The notes under the pieces are model-generated. The model saw only the letters and a list, made by a program, of their open reading frames with translations. It was not told the origin of the DNA and did not search any database. The translations under genes and the position numbers were made by a program. A DNA stretch of 49,154 bases from an uncultured Clostridia bacterium (GTDB taxonomy: Bacteria > Bacillota > Clostridia > Oscillospirales > Acutalibacteraceae): assembly GCA_904397895.1 (NCBI GenBank), contig CAJFOZ010000050.1, positions 1 to 49,154 of the forward strand, written 5' to 3'. Shown piece by piece: positions 8,534 to 16,482 of this stretch. How positions within the stretch are numbered: the stretch's first letter is position 1; each line of letters starts with the position of its first letter.

Positions 8534-11500
8534 TTAGCGAAGGCCTAACTTTTCTTCCACCTCCGAGGCCTTGAGTTCCAGGAGCTTGGACACCCCTTCC
8601 TCCTGCATGGTGACGCCGTACAAAACATCTGCCTCTTCCATGGTGCCCCGGCGATGGGTGATGACAATAAATTGCGTATTCCCACACATGCGGCGCAAAT
8701 AGGCGGCGAACCGGTCTACATTGACGTCGTCCAACGCCGCTTCAATCTCATCCAGGATGCAGAAGCAGGCAGGGCTGACCCGCAAAATAGCAAAATACAG
8801 GGCGATAGCCACCAATGCCTTCTCCCCTCCTGAAAGGGAATCCAGATGGGTGATGATCTTCCCTGGAGGCTGCACCGATATCTCAATGCCGGAGCGAAGT
8901 ACATCTTCCGGATCGGTGAGTCGCAGCGACACCCTGCCTCCGCCAAACAGCTCGGCAAAAATCTCACCGAAATTCTGATTGATTTGACGGAACCGGTCCA
9001 AAAATAAATCCTGCATCTTTGTGGTCAGTTCATGGATCATCTGATAAAGCTGACCCCTCGCCTTTTCTGCATCGTCAATCTGTTCCCGCATAAATTCATA
9101 CCGGCTGCTGACCTCCTTGTACTCCTCTACTGCTCCTACATTGACGTTACCAAGCGCTTTAATTTTTGCCTTGACTTCATTTAAATCCCGCTGAGCTTTG
9201 CTCAAATCCTCCACCGGAGAGGCCAATTCCTGCGCCTCCCGGCGGGTAAGTTCATATTCATCCCACAGCTTTTTGACAATGCTGTCGTAATCCCTTTGGA
9301 CGCTTTGTTTACGTTCTTCCAGCCGCGCAAGCTCCCGGCTGATCCGTTCCCGGTCGGCTGAGCACGCGCGCTCTTCCTGACGCAATTCATGAAAACGTCC
9401 TTCCAACTGGCTCCGTTTTTCATTGACTTCATCGATGCGCTGTTTGGCATTTTTTGATTGGCTACGTTTCTCCTCCGCCTGCTTCAGAAGCTCCTCAATC
9501 TGGCCTGCAATCGCTCTATTCTGCGCTTCATAAGACTTAATCTCCTGATGCAGCTGCTGTTGCCTACCTGCCTGCCCTTCCAGACGCATTTGTAGATCCT
9601 GGATGGCACTGTGTAAAGCATCCAGATCCTTTTGAGAGGAAAGCAAGTCCAGCCGGATCTGTTCACTTTGCGCCGCCAAGGCGTCCCTTTTTTGCTGCAG
9701 TGTATCCTGCCCGCCGGCAAGTTCTGCTATTTGGGCTTCCAGCTGTGCTTTTTCCCGATAGATCTGATCAGCGCGGGCCATGGCCGTTTCCTGCTGCTTG
9801 ATCAGATTTTCTCTTTCATCGGTCGACTGGTCGGCTTCTTTTTTTAACTCCTCCCGACTTCTCTGCGCTGCCGCTAACTGCTCTCGTAATCTCTTAAGTT
9901 CACTCTCTAAACGGATCCGATCCTCATTGGCGGTGGCCAGCTCGCCCTTTGTACCGCTGAGCCGAGCCTCCTCCTCCGCCAAAGCCTGCTCGGCTGCATG
10001 CAAAAATGTCTTAGCTTGCTCGGCCTGGGACGAAAGGCTATCGGCTTTTTGTTTTAAGGCGTCGATCTCATTGCGTCGGCTTAAAAGTCCGGCCCCCTTG
10101 ACGTGGGAACCGCCGGTCAGCGATCCTCCGGCGTTGACGACCTGGCCGTCTAAGGTGACTACACGGAATCGGTAATGATACCGTTTGGCTATGGCAGTAG
10201 CGCTGTCCAGATCCTCAGCCACCACCGTTCTTCCCAAAAGGGATAAGAAAATCCCCTCGTACTTCCGGTCATATTGAATCAGGTCTGAAGCAATGCCTAC
10301 CAATCCCCAGCAATCGTCCAGATCGGATTCCTGGAGCCTGCGCCCTTGGATCGAACTAATGGGCAAAAACGTGGCCCTGCCTCCCCGATTGCTCTTGAGG
10401 TGCTGAATGGCCGCTTTGGCTTCGGATTCCGTGGAGGTAACGATATTCTGCATCGCCCCTCCCAGGGCCGTCTCCACCGCCAAAGCATAGTCCCCCGGTA
10501 CCTGGATCAGGCGGGAAATTGGGCCGTGGATCCCCTTGAGCACCCCACGCTTGGCCTGCTTCATAATAAGCTTGACGCTTTGGGTGAACCCTTCCAGGCT
10601 ACGCTCCATGTCCTCTAACAGGGAGATGCGGCGCTGCATCTCAGAAGTATCCAACCTGAGCTGATCGGCCGAACGTTTGCATTGGGCCACCCTTTCCCGC
10701 CGGGACGCCACTCGAATCTCATATCCCTTCGCCATATTTTGCAGCGATTGGATTTCATTTTCCAACCGTTCAAAGCTTTGTTCCAAATCCTCCAAATCGG
10801 CTTTGGTTTCATTGATGATCCGGGTCTGCTGCTCCATGGTATGGGACGCCGTCTCCATCCGTTGGTCCAGCGCCTGGATGGCGGATTGTGCTGTTACTGC
10901 TTCCACCCTAGCGTCAGCGGCACTGGATACCAAACGGTTGAGTGACGACGACAATTTTTCCATTTGGCTGGAATGCCCTGCACTTTGATGGGTAAGCTGT
11001 TCCATCTCCTGCCGGACTTGTTCCAACCTTTGAGAAAGATGCCGTTTTGTCTCATCAAATTTCTGTATGCTCTCTTTGCGGGATTCCATATCCCGCCTTA
11101 ACTGCTCATCGGTGGAGGATGACTGCTTTAATTCCTCTTCCAACCGGGCAATGGACTGCCGATTATGGGAGACGGTGTTTTCCAACACCTGAACTTGCCC
11201 CTCCATACGGACCGCCTCTTCCTCCAACTGGGCGGAAGAACGGCGGATCTCATCGATGAGTACCGATTGGCGGGCGCTCTGGGACTGCACTTCCTCCATT
11301 TCGGATTCTATGCCTTCCAGTTTCTTTTCCAGGTCATTGTGCTGGCCTTGCGCTACTAGGATCTTCTGTTCGTGATCCCGCAGGATTTCGCCTGATCGGT
11401 CGATCTGGCGCATCCAAATGCCCAATTCTAACGTCCGCTTTTGCTCCGCGTAAGTCAAGAACTTCTGCGCTTTTTCCGCCTGTTCCTTTAATGGGCCGAC

Positions 11501-12103
11501 GCGGCTTTCCAGTTCAGATAAAATATCCCGCAGACGGATCAAATTTTCCTCGGCCTTTTCCAGCCTTCGCTCGGCCTCATGCTTGCGATAACGGTATTTG
11601 GAGATTCCGGCCGCTTCCTCAAAAATCTCACGCCGGTCTTCCGAACGGGAGGATACAATATCGGCGATCTTGCCCTGCCCGATGATGGAATACCCATCCC
11701 GGCCTAGGCCGGTATCCATAAACAGTTCGTTAATATCCTTCAGCCGTACATTGGTCTTGTTGAGCATATATTCTGAATCCCCCGACCGGTAATACCGGCG
11801 GGTAACGGTGACCACATCTTTGTCAAAATCAATACGGCGGTCGGAATTATCGATGGTAAGGGAGACTTCTGCAAATCCCTGAGCCTTCCGAGTCGCGGCG
11901 CCGGCAAACACCACATCCTCCATTTTGGCGCCCCGAAGGGTCCGGGTGGACTGTTCTCCCAGCACCCAGCGAACCGCATCGCTGATGTTGCTTTTTCCAC
12001 TGCCGTTGGGACCCACCACCGCTGTAATACCAGCGCCGAAGGTCAGCTTGGTTTTATCCGGAAAAGACTTAAACCCCTGGATCTCCAACGATGTAAGCAA
12101 CAT
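8534..12103 (-). CDS. smc: Chromosome segregation protein SMC
   Basis: SMC is the ATPase subunit of the bacterial condensin that organises and separates chromosomes with ScpA and ScpB. The 1189-residue length is typical. The N-terminal head has Walker A GPNGSGKSN at 31-39; two long coiled-coil arms flank a hinge around 500-680 (GIHGPISRLI, GRATFLPIS, NAGGSLTGGS); the C-terminal head has FGGGRVSLRLTD, the LSGGEKALVAIA signature and Walker B CILDEIEAALDD with the D-loop. The ATG at 12103 has AGGAGG 11 bases upstream, a little far but the protein start MLLTSLEIQGFKSF matches the family. Confidence 0.99.
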   Translation of the reverse strand: MLLTSLEIQGFKSFPDKTKLTFGAGITAVVGPNGSGKSNISDAVRWVLGEQSTRTLRGAKMEDVVFAGAATRKAQGFAEVSLTIDNSDRRIDFDKDVVTVTRRYYRSGDSEYMLNKTNVRLKDINELFMDTGLGRDGYSIIGQGKIADIVSSRSEDRREIFEEAAGISKYRYRKHEAERRLEKAEENLIRLRDILSELESRVGPLKEQAEKAQKFLTYAEQKRTLELGIWMRQIDRSGEILRDHEQKILVAQGQHNDLEKKLEGIESEMEEVQSQSARQSVLIDEIRRSSAQLEEEAVRMEGQVQVLENTVSHNRQSIARLEEELKQSSSTDEQLRRDMESRKESIQKFDETKRHLSQRLEQVRQEMEQLTHQSAGHSSQMEKLSSSLNRLVSSAADARVEAVTAQSAIQALDQRMETASHTMEQQTRIINETKADLEDLEQSFERLENEIQSLQNMAKGYEIRVASRRERVAQCKRSADQLRLDTSEMQRRISLLEDMERSLEGFTQSVKLIMKQAKRGVLKGIHGPISRLIQVPGDYALAVETALGGAMQNIVTSTESEAKAAIQHLKSNRGGRATFLPISSIQGRRLQESDLDDCWGLVGIASDLIQYDRKYEGIFLSLLGRTVVAEDLDSATAIAKRYHYRFRVVTLDGQVVNAGGSLTGGSHVKGAGLLSRRNEIDALKQKADSLSSQAEQAKTFLHAAEQALAEEEARLSGTKGELATANEDRIRLESELKRLREQLAAAQRSREELKKEADQSTDERENLIKQQETAMARADQIYREKAQLEAQIAELAGGQDTLQQKRDALAAQSEQIRLDLLSSQKDLDALHSAIQDLQMRLEGQAGRQQQLHQEIKSYEAQNRAIAGQIEELLKQAEEKRSQSKNAKQRIDEVNEKRSQLEGRFHELRQEERACSADRERISRELARLEERKQSVQRDYDSIVKKLWDEYELTRREAQELASPVEDLSKAQRDLNEVKAKIKALGNVNVGAVEEYKEVSSRYEFMREQIDDAEKARGQLYQMIHELTTKMQDLFLDRFRQINQNFGEIFAELFGGGRVSLRLTDPEDVLRSGIEISVQPPGKIITHLDSLSGGEKALVAIALYFAILRVSPACFCILDEIEAALDDVNVDRFAAYLRRMCGNTQFIVITHRRGTMEEADVLYGVTMQEEGVSKLLELKASEVEEKLGLR

Positions 12104-12124
12104 CTCTTGCGGCGCCTCCTTTCT

Positions 12125-13121
12125 TTACAGTATCCGGATGGTCCCTTTGGGGACATCGCTTTTCCCTATCACCTTACTATCATATCCTATTTGCCGTAAC
12201 TTGTCCAGATTTTGCCTCTTCTGCCCGATCATCTTGGACATATCAGACGGATGTACCCCTAATGTCATAGGGCCTCTGGGCACATCATCGGCTTGAAGCA
12301 TATCCAAAGCCCGATGCAAAAAACGCCTGCTTTCACACAGTTCCCCAAACGCCGGATGCCACGGGCCACTGAGCATCCCGGTTTCCACGCCTCCTCCCGC
12401 ATGTAGTCCCACGCGGATGACGCGGATCCTTTTTGCCTCAAACCGGTCCATCAGATGGGCGCACAGCTCCACCGCTTTCTCAAGGGATTGGGGGCGATAC
12501 TCTCCCTTTTCCCAAAGCTGTGCGAGCCGCGTCCCCTCCATCACGATAGTTGGGTAGATTCGCACGGTATCGGGACCTAACTGTATCAGCCGCTCGGCTG
12601 TATCCCGGTCAGTTTGAGGCATGCTGCCGTATAGGCCGGTCATCATCTGAAGGCCCAGGGAAATGCCTCGTTCCCGGATCAGGCCAGCGGCTTGTTCCAC
12701 CTGGGCGGCGGTATGTCCCCTTCCGTTGAGGGACAGTACCCTGTCATCCATGCTCTGAGCGCCTAATTCCACCGATGTGACGCCGTATTGGCAAAGCACA
12801 TCCAGCACCTCCCGATCAATGGCGTCGGGACGGGTGGAGAGACGTATCCCCAAAAAGCCGGCTTTGAGAAAAGGCTCTGCCGTTTGCAGATAATCCATCA
12901 TCATCCGCCTGGGGAGTGCGGTAAAGCTGCCGCCAAAAAAAGGCGATCTCCGCTTTCCTGATCCGGTCCCCCAACTGATACACAGCCTTCTCCAGCTGGT
13001 CGGCTACCTGCCGGGGCGTTATGACGTCCTGCACGCCTGAAATGCTCCGTTGATTGCAAAAACTGCACCGGTGCTTGCACCCTAAATGCGGGATGAAAAA
13101 GGCGACGTTTGCGTGGTTCAT
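12125..13121 (-). pseudogene. ELP3-like radical SAM protein, interrupted by a frameshift
   Basis: Two overlapping frames (12816-13121, and 12125 to beyond 12904) together make one radical SAM protein of the ELP3/COG1243-like type that clostridia carry between rnc and smc. The 5' frame has the Fe-S motif CKHRCSFCNQR (Cys15, Cys19, Cys22). At the seven-A run 12935-12941 (seven T in the gene) the frame changes: reading through gives AFFWRQLYR, while removing one T restores the family motif AFFGGSFTALP and joins the 3' frame (GFLGIRLSTRPDAID, SVELGAQSMDD). Restored length is 331 residues, without the GNAT domain of true Elp3. Function is unknown; a tRNA modification role is only a guess. It overlaps rnc by 4 bases. 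The break may be a sequencing or assembly error in the homopolymer, a real mutation, or transcriptional slippage. Confidence 0.82.
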
Positions 13122-13795
13122 TTGCCGTATCCCATCAATTCCAGTGCCTCTCGTGCAGCCTGTTGCTCGGCGTTCTTTTTGCTGCGCCCGCTCCCTTTTC
13201 CAATGGGGTTGGAATTGAGCCGTACCTCTACGGTAAACCGTTTGTCGTGATCCGGTCCGCTCTCCCCCAGCAGCACATAGCTTAGCTTTTCCTCGGGATT
13301 CTGCTGTACAATCTCTTGCAATGCCGTCTTATAATCCTTGAAGGCCTGCTGACGGTGACTCTCCAGCTCTTTCTCCACAAAATGCAGCACAAATTCCCGG
13401 GCCGGATCCATTCCCCCATCCAAATAAATGGCGGCGATGACCGCCTCAAAGGCATCGGCCAAAATGGAGGGACGTTTGCGTCCTCCCATCTGCTGCTCCC
13501 CTTTGCCCAGGAGAAGGTATTCCCCTAAATCGATCTGCTCGGCAAAACGGCGCAGCGACTGTTCGCAAACCAACGATGCCCTTAAACGGGTGAGTTCTCC
13601 CTCCGGCATCTTGGTATGGTTATAGAGGTAGTCGGATACCACAATGCTTAGCACTGAATCTCCTAGGAATTCCAGACGTTCGTTGCACACGGCTCCTTTT
13701 TTGACCTCGTTTGCATACGACGAATGGGTCAATGCAGTGTGCAGCAGGTTTTGGTTTTTAAAATGGTACCCAATGCGATCCTGTATCTTGTTCAT
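13118..13795 (-). CDS. rnc: Ribonuclease III
   Basis: RNase III cleaves double-stranded RNA in rRNA and mRNA maturation. The 225-residue protein has the catalytic endonuclease domain with the signature NERLEFLGDSVL at 38-49 and the second acidic cluster in ADAFEAVIAAIYLDGG, then a C-terminal double-stranded RNA-binding domain (KTALQEIVQQ through GSGRSKKNAEQQAAREAL). GGAG lies 9 bases before the ATG. It lies between the acyl carrier protein homologue and the ELP3-like gene, upstream of smc and ftsY as in most Firmicutes. Confidence 0.98.
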   Translation of the reverse strand: MNKIQDRIGYHFKNQNLLHTALTHSSYANEVKKGAVCNERLEFLGDSVLSIVVSDYLYNHTKMPEGELTRLRASLVCEQSLRRFAEQIDLGEYLLLGKGEQQMGGRKRPSILADAFEAVIAAIYLDGGMDPAREFVLHFVEKELESHRQQAFKDYKTALQEIVQQNPEEKLSYVLLGESGPDHDKRFTVEVRLNSNPIGKGSGRSKKNAEQQAAREALELMGYGK

Positions 13796-13815
13796 ACAAT
13801 TTCACTCCGATAAAC

Positions 13816-13843
13816 ACAAATATCCCCTAACGGGGACATTTGT
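13816..13843 (-). other. Hairpin directly upstream of rnc
   Basis: An inverted repeat (ACAAATGTCCCC / GGGGATATTTGT around a GTTA loop, one G-T wobble) sits in the 54-base gap between the acyl carrier protein homologue and rnc. There is no clear T tract, so it is not an obvious terminator. It could be an mRNA processing or stability element, or a weak terminator. Confidence 0.5.
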
Positions 13844-13849
13844 TGACTC

Positions 13850-14077
13850 TTATTCCAGATTGTCTTCCACAAAGCTGGCCAAATCCTCCACCGTTTCAAA
13901 ACGGTCGGTTTGTTCCGGGCTTACTTCCAAGCCATATTCACTTTCCAGCGCCATGACGAGATTGTCCATGGCCATCTCGTCCACGCCTAGATCCTCTAAG
14001 GTCATAGAGGATCCAATGTTTGCTTCGTCCATTCCCAACTCGTCGCTCAACAGACGGATGACTTTCTGAAGTATCAC
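13850..14077 (-). CDS. Acyl carrier protein homologue lacking the phosphopantetheine serine
   Basis: A 75-residue acidic protein with clear ACP-fold sequence. Family ACPs carry 4'-phosphopantetheine on the Ser of a DSL motif at the start of helix II. Here the aligned stretch reads EDLGVDEMAMDNLVMALE against EDLGADSLDTVELVMALE in E. coli ACP; the Ser is Glu34 (codon 13976-13978) and DSL is DEM, with no gap and no nearby Ser that could substitute. More than one base would have to change, so a single read error is not the cause. It cannot act as a normal acyl carrier. Start: the frame opens with TTG at 14095, but GTG at 14077 has GAGGGGG 9 bases upstream. It keeps the ancestral plsX-acpP-rnc position, though fabD and fabG are absent. 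A functional ACP must exist elsewhere in the genome. Confidence 0.85.
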   Translation of the reverse strand: MILQKVIRLLSDELGMDEANIGSSMTLEDLGVDEMAMDNLVMALESEYGLEVSPEQTDRFETVEDLASFVEDNLE

Positions 14078-14130
14078 CTGATATTTCCCCCTCAATGATG
14101 TCGCGCAATGCGATTGCGATTAATAAAAAA

Positions 14131-15147
14131 TTATTCTTTTGTTTCTTGTTCCTCTTTGGACCGCTCGGCCAACGATTCCGTGATGCGGTCGATAACGCCT
14201 TTGGCAGCAAAGTCGGCTGCCACACGGATGGCGTTCTGGAAGGCCTTCGCGTTGGAATTGCCGTGAGCTTTAAAGACAGGACGCGATGTCCCAAGCAAAG
14301 GAGCGCCGCCTACTTCCTCGGTGCTCATACGTTTTTTGAGTTCCTTCATGCCGGGCATCACCATGGCTGCTGCCAGCTTGCCGCGCATATTCCTCTTAAA
14401 GATACCTTTGATCTGCCCTAGCAGGGAAGAAGCTAGCCCTTCGGTCAGCTTTAGAATGACGTTTCCGGTAAAACCATCGCATACCACAACATCGCAGTCT
14501 CCGTAAGGGATTTCCCTGGCTTCCACATTGCCCACAAAGTTGATGGGCGCTTGCTGCAAAAGCTCAAAGGAATTGAGTTGCAATTCGCCGCCTTTGGTGG
14601 TCTCGGTCCCGATGTTGACAAGCCCTACCTTGGGCTTGGTCCTTCCCATGACCGATTCCATATACACCGACCCCATGATGCCGAATTGACGCAGCATCTC
14701 AGGACGGCAATCCACATTTGCCCCCACGTCCAACAACATAAAGTAATTTTTTGTGGAAGGCATAAGGGTGGCCAAGGCGCATCTTTTGATGCCCTTGATG
14801 CGTTTGACGTAAAAGGTTCCTCCTACCACCAAAGCGCCGGTGGAACCGCCTGAGACAAAGGCGTCTCCTCCGCCTTCCCCCAGCAGACGGAGGCCCACTG
14901 CCATAGAGCAGTTTTTCTTTTTCTTTAGGATACTGCCGGGGTCATCCTCCATACTGATGACGTCCGGCGCCTCTACAAAGGTAAAATTCTTTAGAGAAAT
15001 GTCGTATTCCAAAGCCAGCTTACGCAAGGATTTTTCCAGACCGCACAGGATAATTTCATAGCCGTAAGCCTCCACGGCAGCTGCACAGCCCCGTAATACT
15101 TCTAACGGCGCATTGTCGCCGCCGTAAGCGTCTACGATGATTTTCAT
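14131..15147 (-). CDS. plsX: Phosphate acyltransferase PlsX
   Basis: PlsX converts acyl-ACP and phosphate to acyl-phosphate, the donor for PlsY in phosphatidic acid synthesis; plsY is also in this window at 36129. The 338-residue protein starts MKIIVDAYGGDNAP and shows SGGSTGALVVGG, LLDVGANVDC and VVCDGFTGNVILK, all characteristic. The frame extends 7 codons further to 15168, but AGGAGG lies 8 bases before the ATG at 15147. DAYGGD replaces the more usual DAMGGD. It lies 24 bases after trmFO and 53 bases before the GTG of the ACP homologue. Confidence 0.97.
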   Translation of the reverse strand: MKIIVDAYGGDNAPLEVLRGCAAAVEAYGYEIILCGLEKSLRKLALEYDISLKNFTFVEAPDVISMEDDPGSILKKKKNCSMAVGLRLLGEGGGDAFVSGGSTGALVVGGTFYVKRIKGIKRCALATLMPSTKNYFMLLDVGANVDCRPEMLRQFGIMGSVYMESVMGRTKPKVGLVNIGTETTKGGELQLNSFELLQQAPINFVGNVEAREIPYGDCDVVVCDGFTGNVILKLTEGLASSLLGQIKGIFKRNMRGKLAAAMVMPGMKELKKRMSTEEVGGAPLLGTSRPVFKAHGNSNAKAFQNAIRVAADFAAKGVIDRITESLAERSKEEQETKE

Positions 15148-15171
15148 GGCAATGCCCTCCTTTGTCAAAAA

Positions 15172-16482
15172 TCAGAGCTCCCGCTCCATCATTTGCTCAA
15201 AATGTTCTATGGCCCGCTGCGCCAATGCTTCATAACGGGCCTTTTTATCCCGGATGGGATGCTCTAAGGGAGGCAAGATCCCAAAATTCGCCCCCATGGG
15301 TTGGAAATCCTTGACTTCCGGGTCGGATATGTACCGAAGCAGAGCACCCGCCATGGTATCGGGCGGAGGGGTTACCATTGGTTTCCCCTGCACTCGTCTT
15401 GCGGCGTTAATACCCGCCCAGATGCCCGACATAGCCGATTCCATATACCCTTCCACCCCCGTGATCTGCCCGGCAAAGAAGATATTTTGATTCTTACGAA
15501 GGCTCTGATCCGAGTTTAACAGATGGGGGGAACAAAGGAAACTATTGCGATGCATTACGCCATAGCGCACAAATTGGGCGTCGTGCAAAGCCGGAATCAT
15601 GGAAAAAACCCGTTTTTGCTCCGGGAATTTTAAATTGGTTTGGAATCCCACTAAGTTATAAAGAGTCCCCTCCCGGTTTTCCCGGCGCAGCTGCACTACC
15701 GCCCAAGGACGATGTCCTGTGGACGGATCCCGAAGCCCCACTGGTTTTAACGGGCCAAACCGCAAGGTATCGGCCCCGCGTTTTGCCATGACTTCCACCG
15801 GCATACAGCCTTCGTACACCTTGGGACGATCAAATGCATGGAGCATAGCCGGCTGGGCATGGATGAGTTCCTCATAAAACGCCTCATACTGCTCCTTATT
15901 CATAGGGCAGTTGAGATAATCGTCCTCCCCTCCCCGGTCATAACGGGAGGCCGCAAAGGCATGATCCATATCCACCGATTCCGCAGTGACAATGGGAGCC
16001 GCAGCGTCATAGAAGCTGAGGGTTCCCTCCCCCACCACACGTTGAATGTCCTGGGCCAGCTCCCCCTCTGTCAAGGGGCCGGTGGCTACGATGACGATAC
16101 CTTCTTTTGGGATGGACAACGCCTCTCCCTCCTCCACCTGGATGAGAGGATGGGATCGGACACGTTCGGTCACCAGGCTGGCAAATGCATCCCGGTCCAC
16201 CGCCAATGCTCCTCCCGCCGGGACGTGGCAGGCATATGCCGCGTCCACACACACCGAACCAAGACGCTGCATCTCGGCTTTAAGCAGTCCGGCTGCACTG
16301 CCCAGACGTTCCGCTTTGAGGGAGTTGGAACACACCAGTTCTGCAAACTGAGGAAGGTGATGGGCTGGAGAATACTTACACGGCTTTTGCTCCATGAGCC
16401 TCACAGGGATGCCGGCCTTTGCCACCTGCATGGCGGCCTCGCATCCGGCCAAACCCGCTCCGATTACGGTTACCGGCCTCAT
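15172..16482 (-). CDS. trmFO: Methylenetetrahydrofolate-tRNA-(uracil-54-C5)-methyltransferase
   Basis: TrmFO forms m5U54 in the T-loop of tRNA using methylenetetrahydrofolate and FADH2, unlike the SAM-dependent TrmA. The 436-residue protein has the N-terminal FAD-binding VIGAGLAGCEAA, then ELVCSNSLKAE, CPMNKEQYEAFY, FEGCMP-like YEGCMPVEVMA, RFGPLKPVGL and the late GQITGVEGYMESA motif. It overlaps topA by 4 bases (ATGA), the conserved dprA-topA-trmFO operon of Firmicutes. Confidence 0.98.
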   Translation of the reverse strand: MRPVTVIGAGLAGCEAAMQVAKAGIPVRLMEQKPCKYSPAHHLPQFAELVCSNSLKAERLGSAAGLLKAEMQRLGSVCVDAAYACHVPAGGALAVDRDAFASLVTERVRSHPLIQVEEGEALSIPKEGIVIVATGPLTEGELAQDIQRVVGEGTLSFYDAAAPIVTAESVDMDHAFAASRYDRGGEDDYLNCPMNKEQYEAFYEELIHAQPAMLHAFDRPKVYEGCMPVEVMAKRGADTLRFGPLKPVGLRDPSTGHRPWAVVQLRRENREGTLYNLVGFQTNLKFPEQKRVFSMIPALHDAQFVRYGVMHRNSFLCSPHLLNSDQSLRKNQNIFFAGQITGVEGYMESAMSGIWAGINAARRVQGKPMVTPPPDTMAGALLRYISDPEVKDFQPMGANFGILPPLEHPIRDKKARYEALAQRAIEHFEQMMEREL

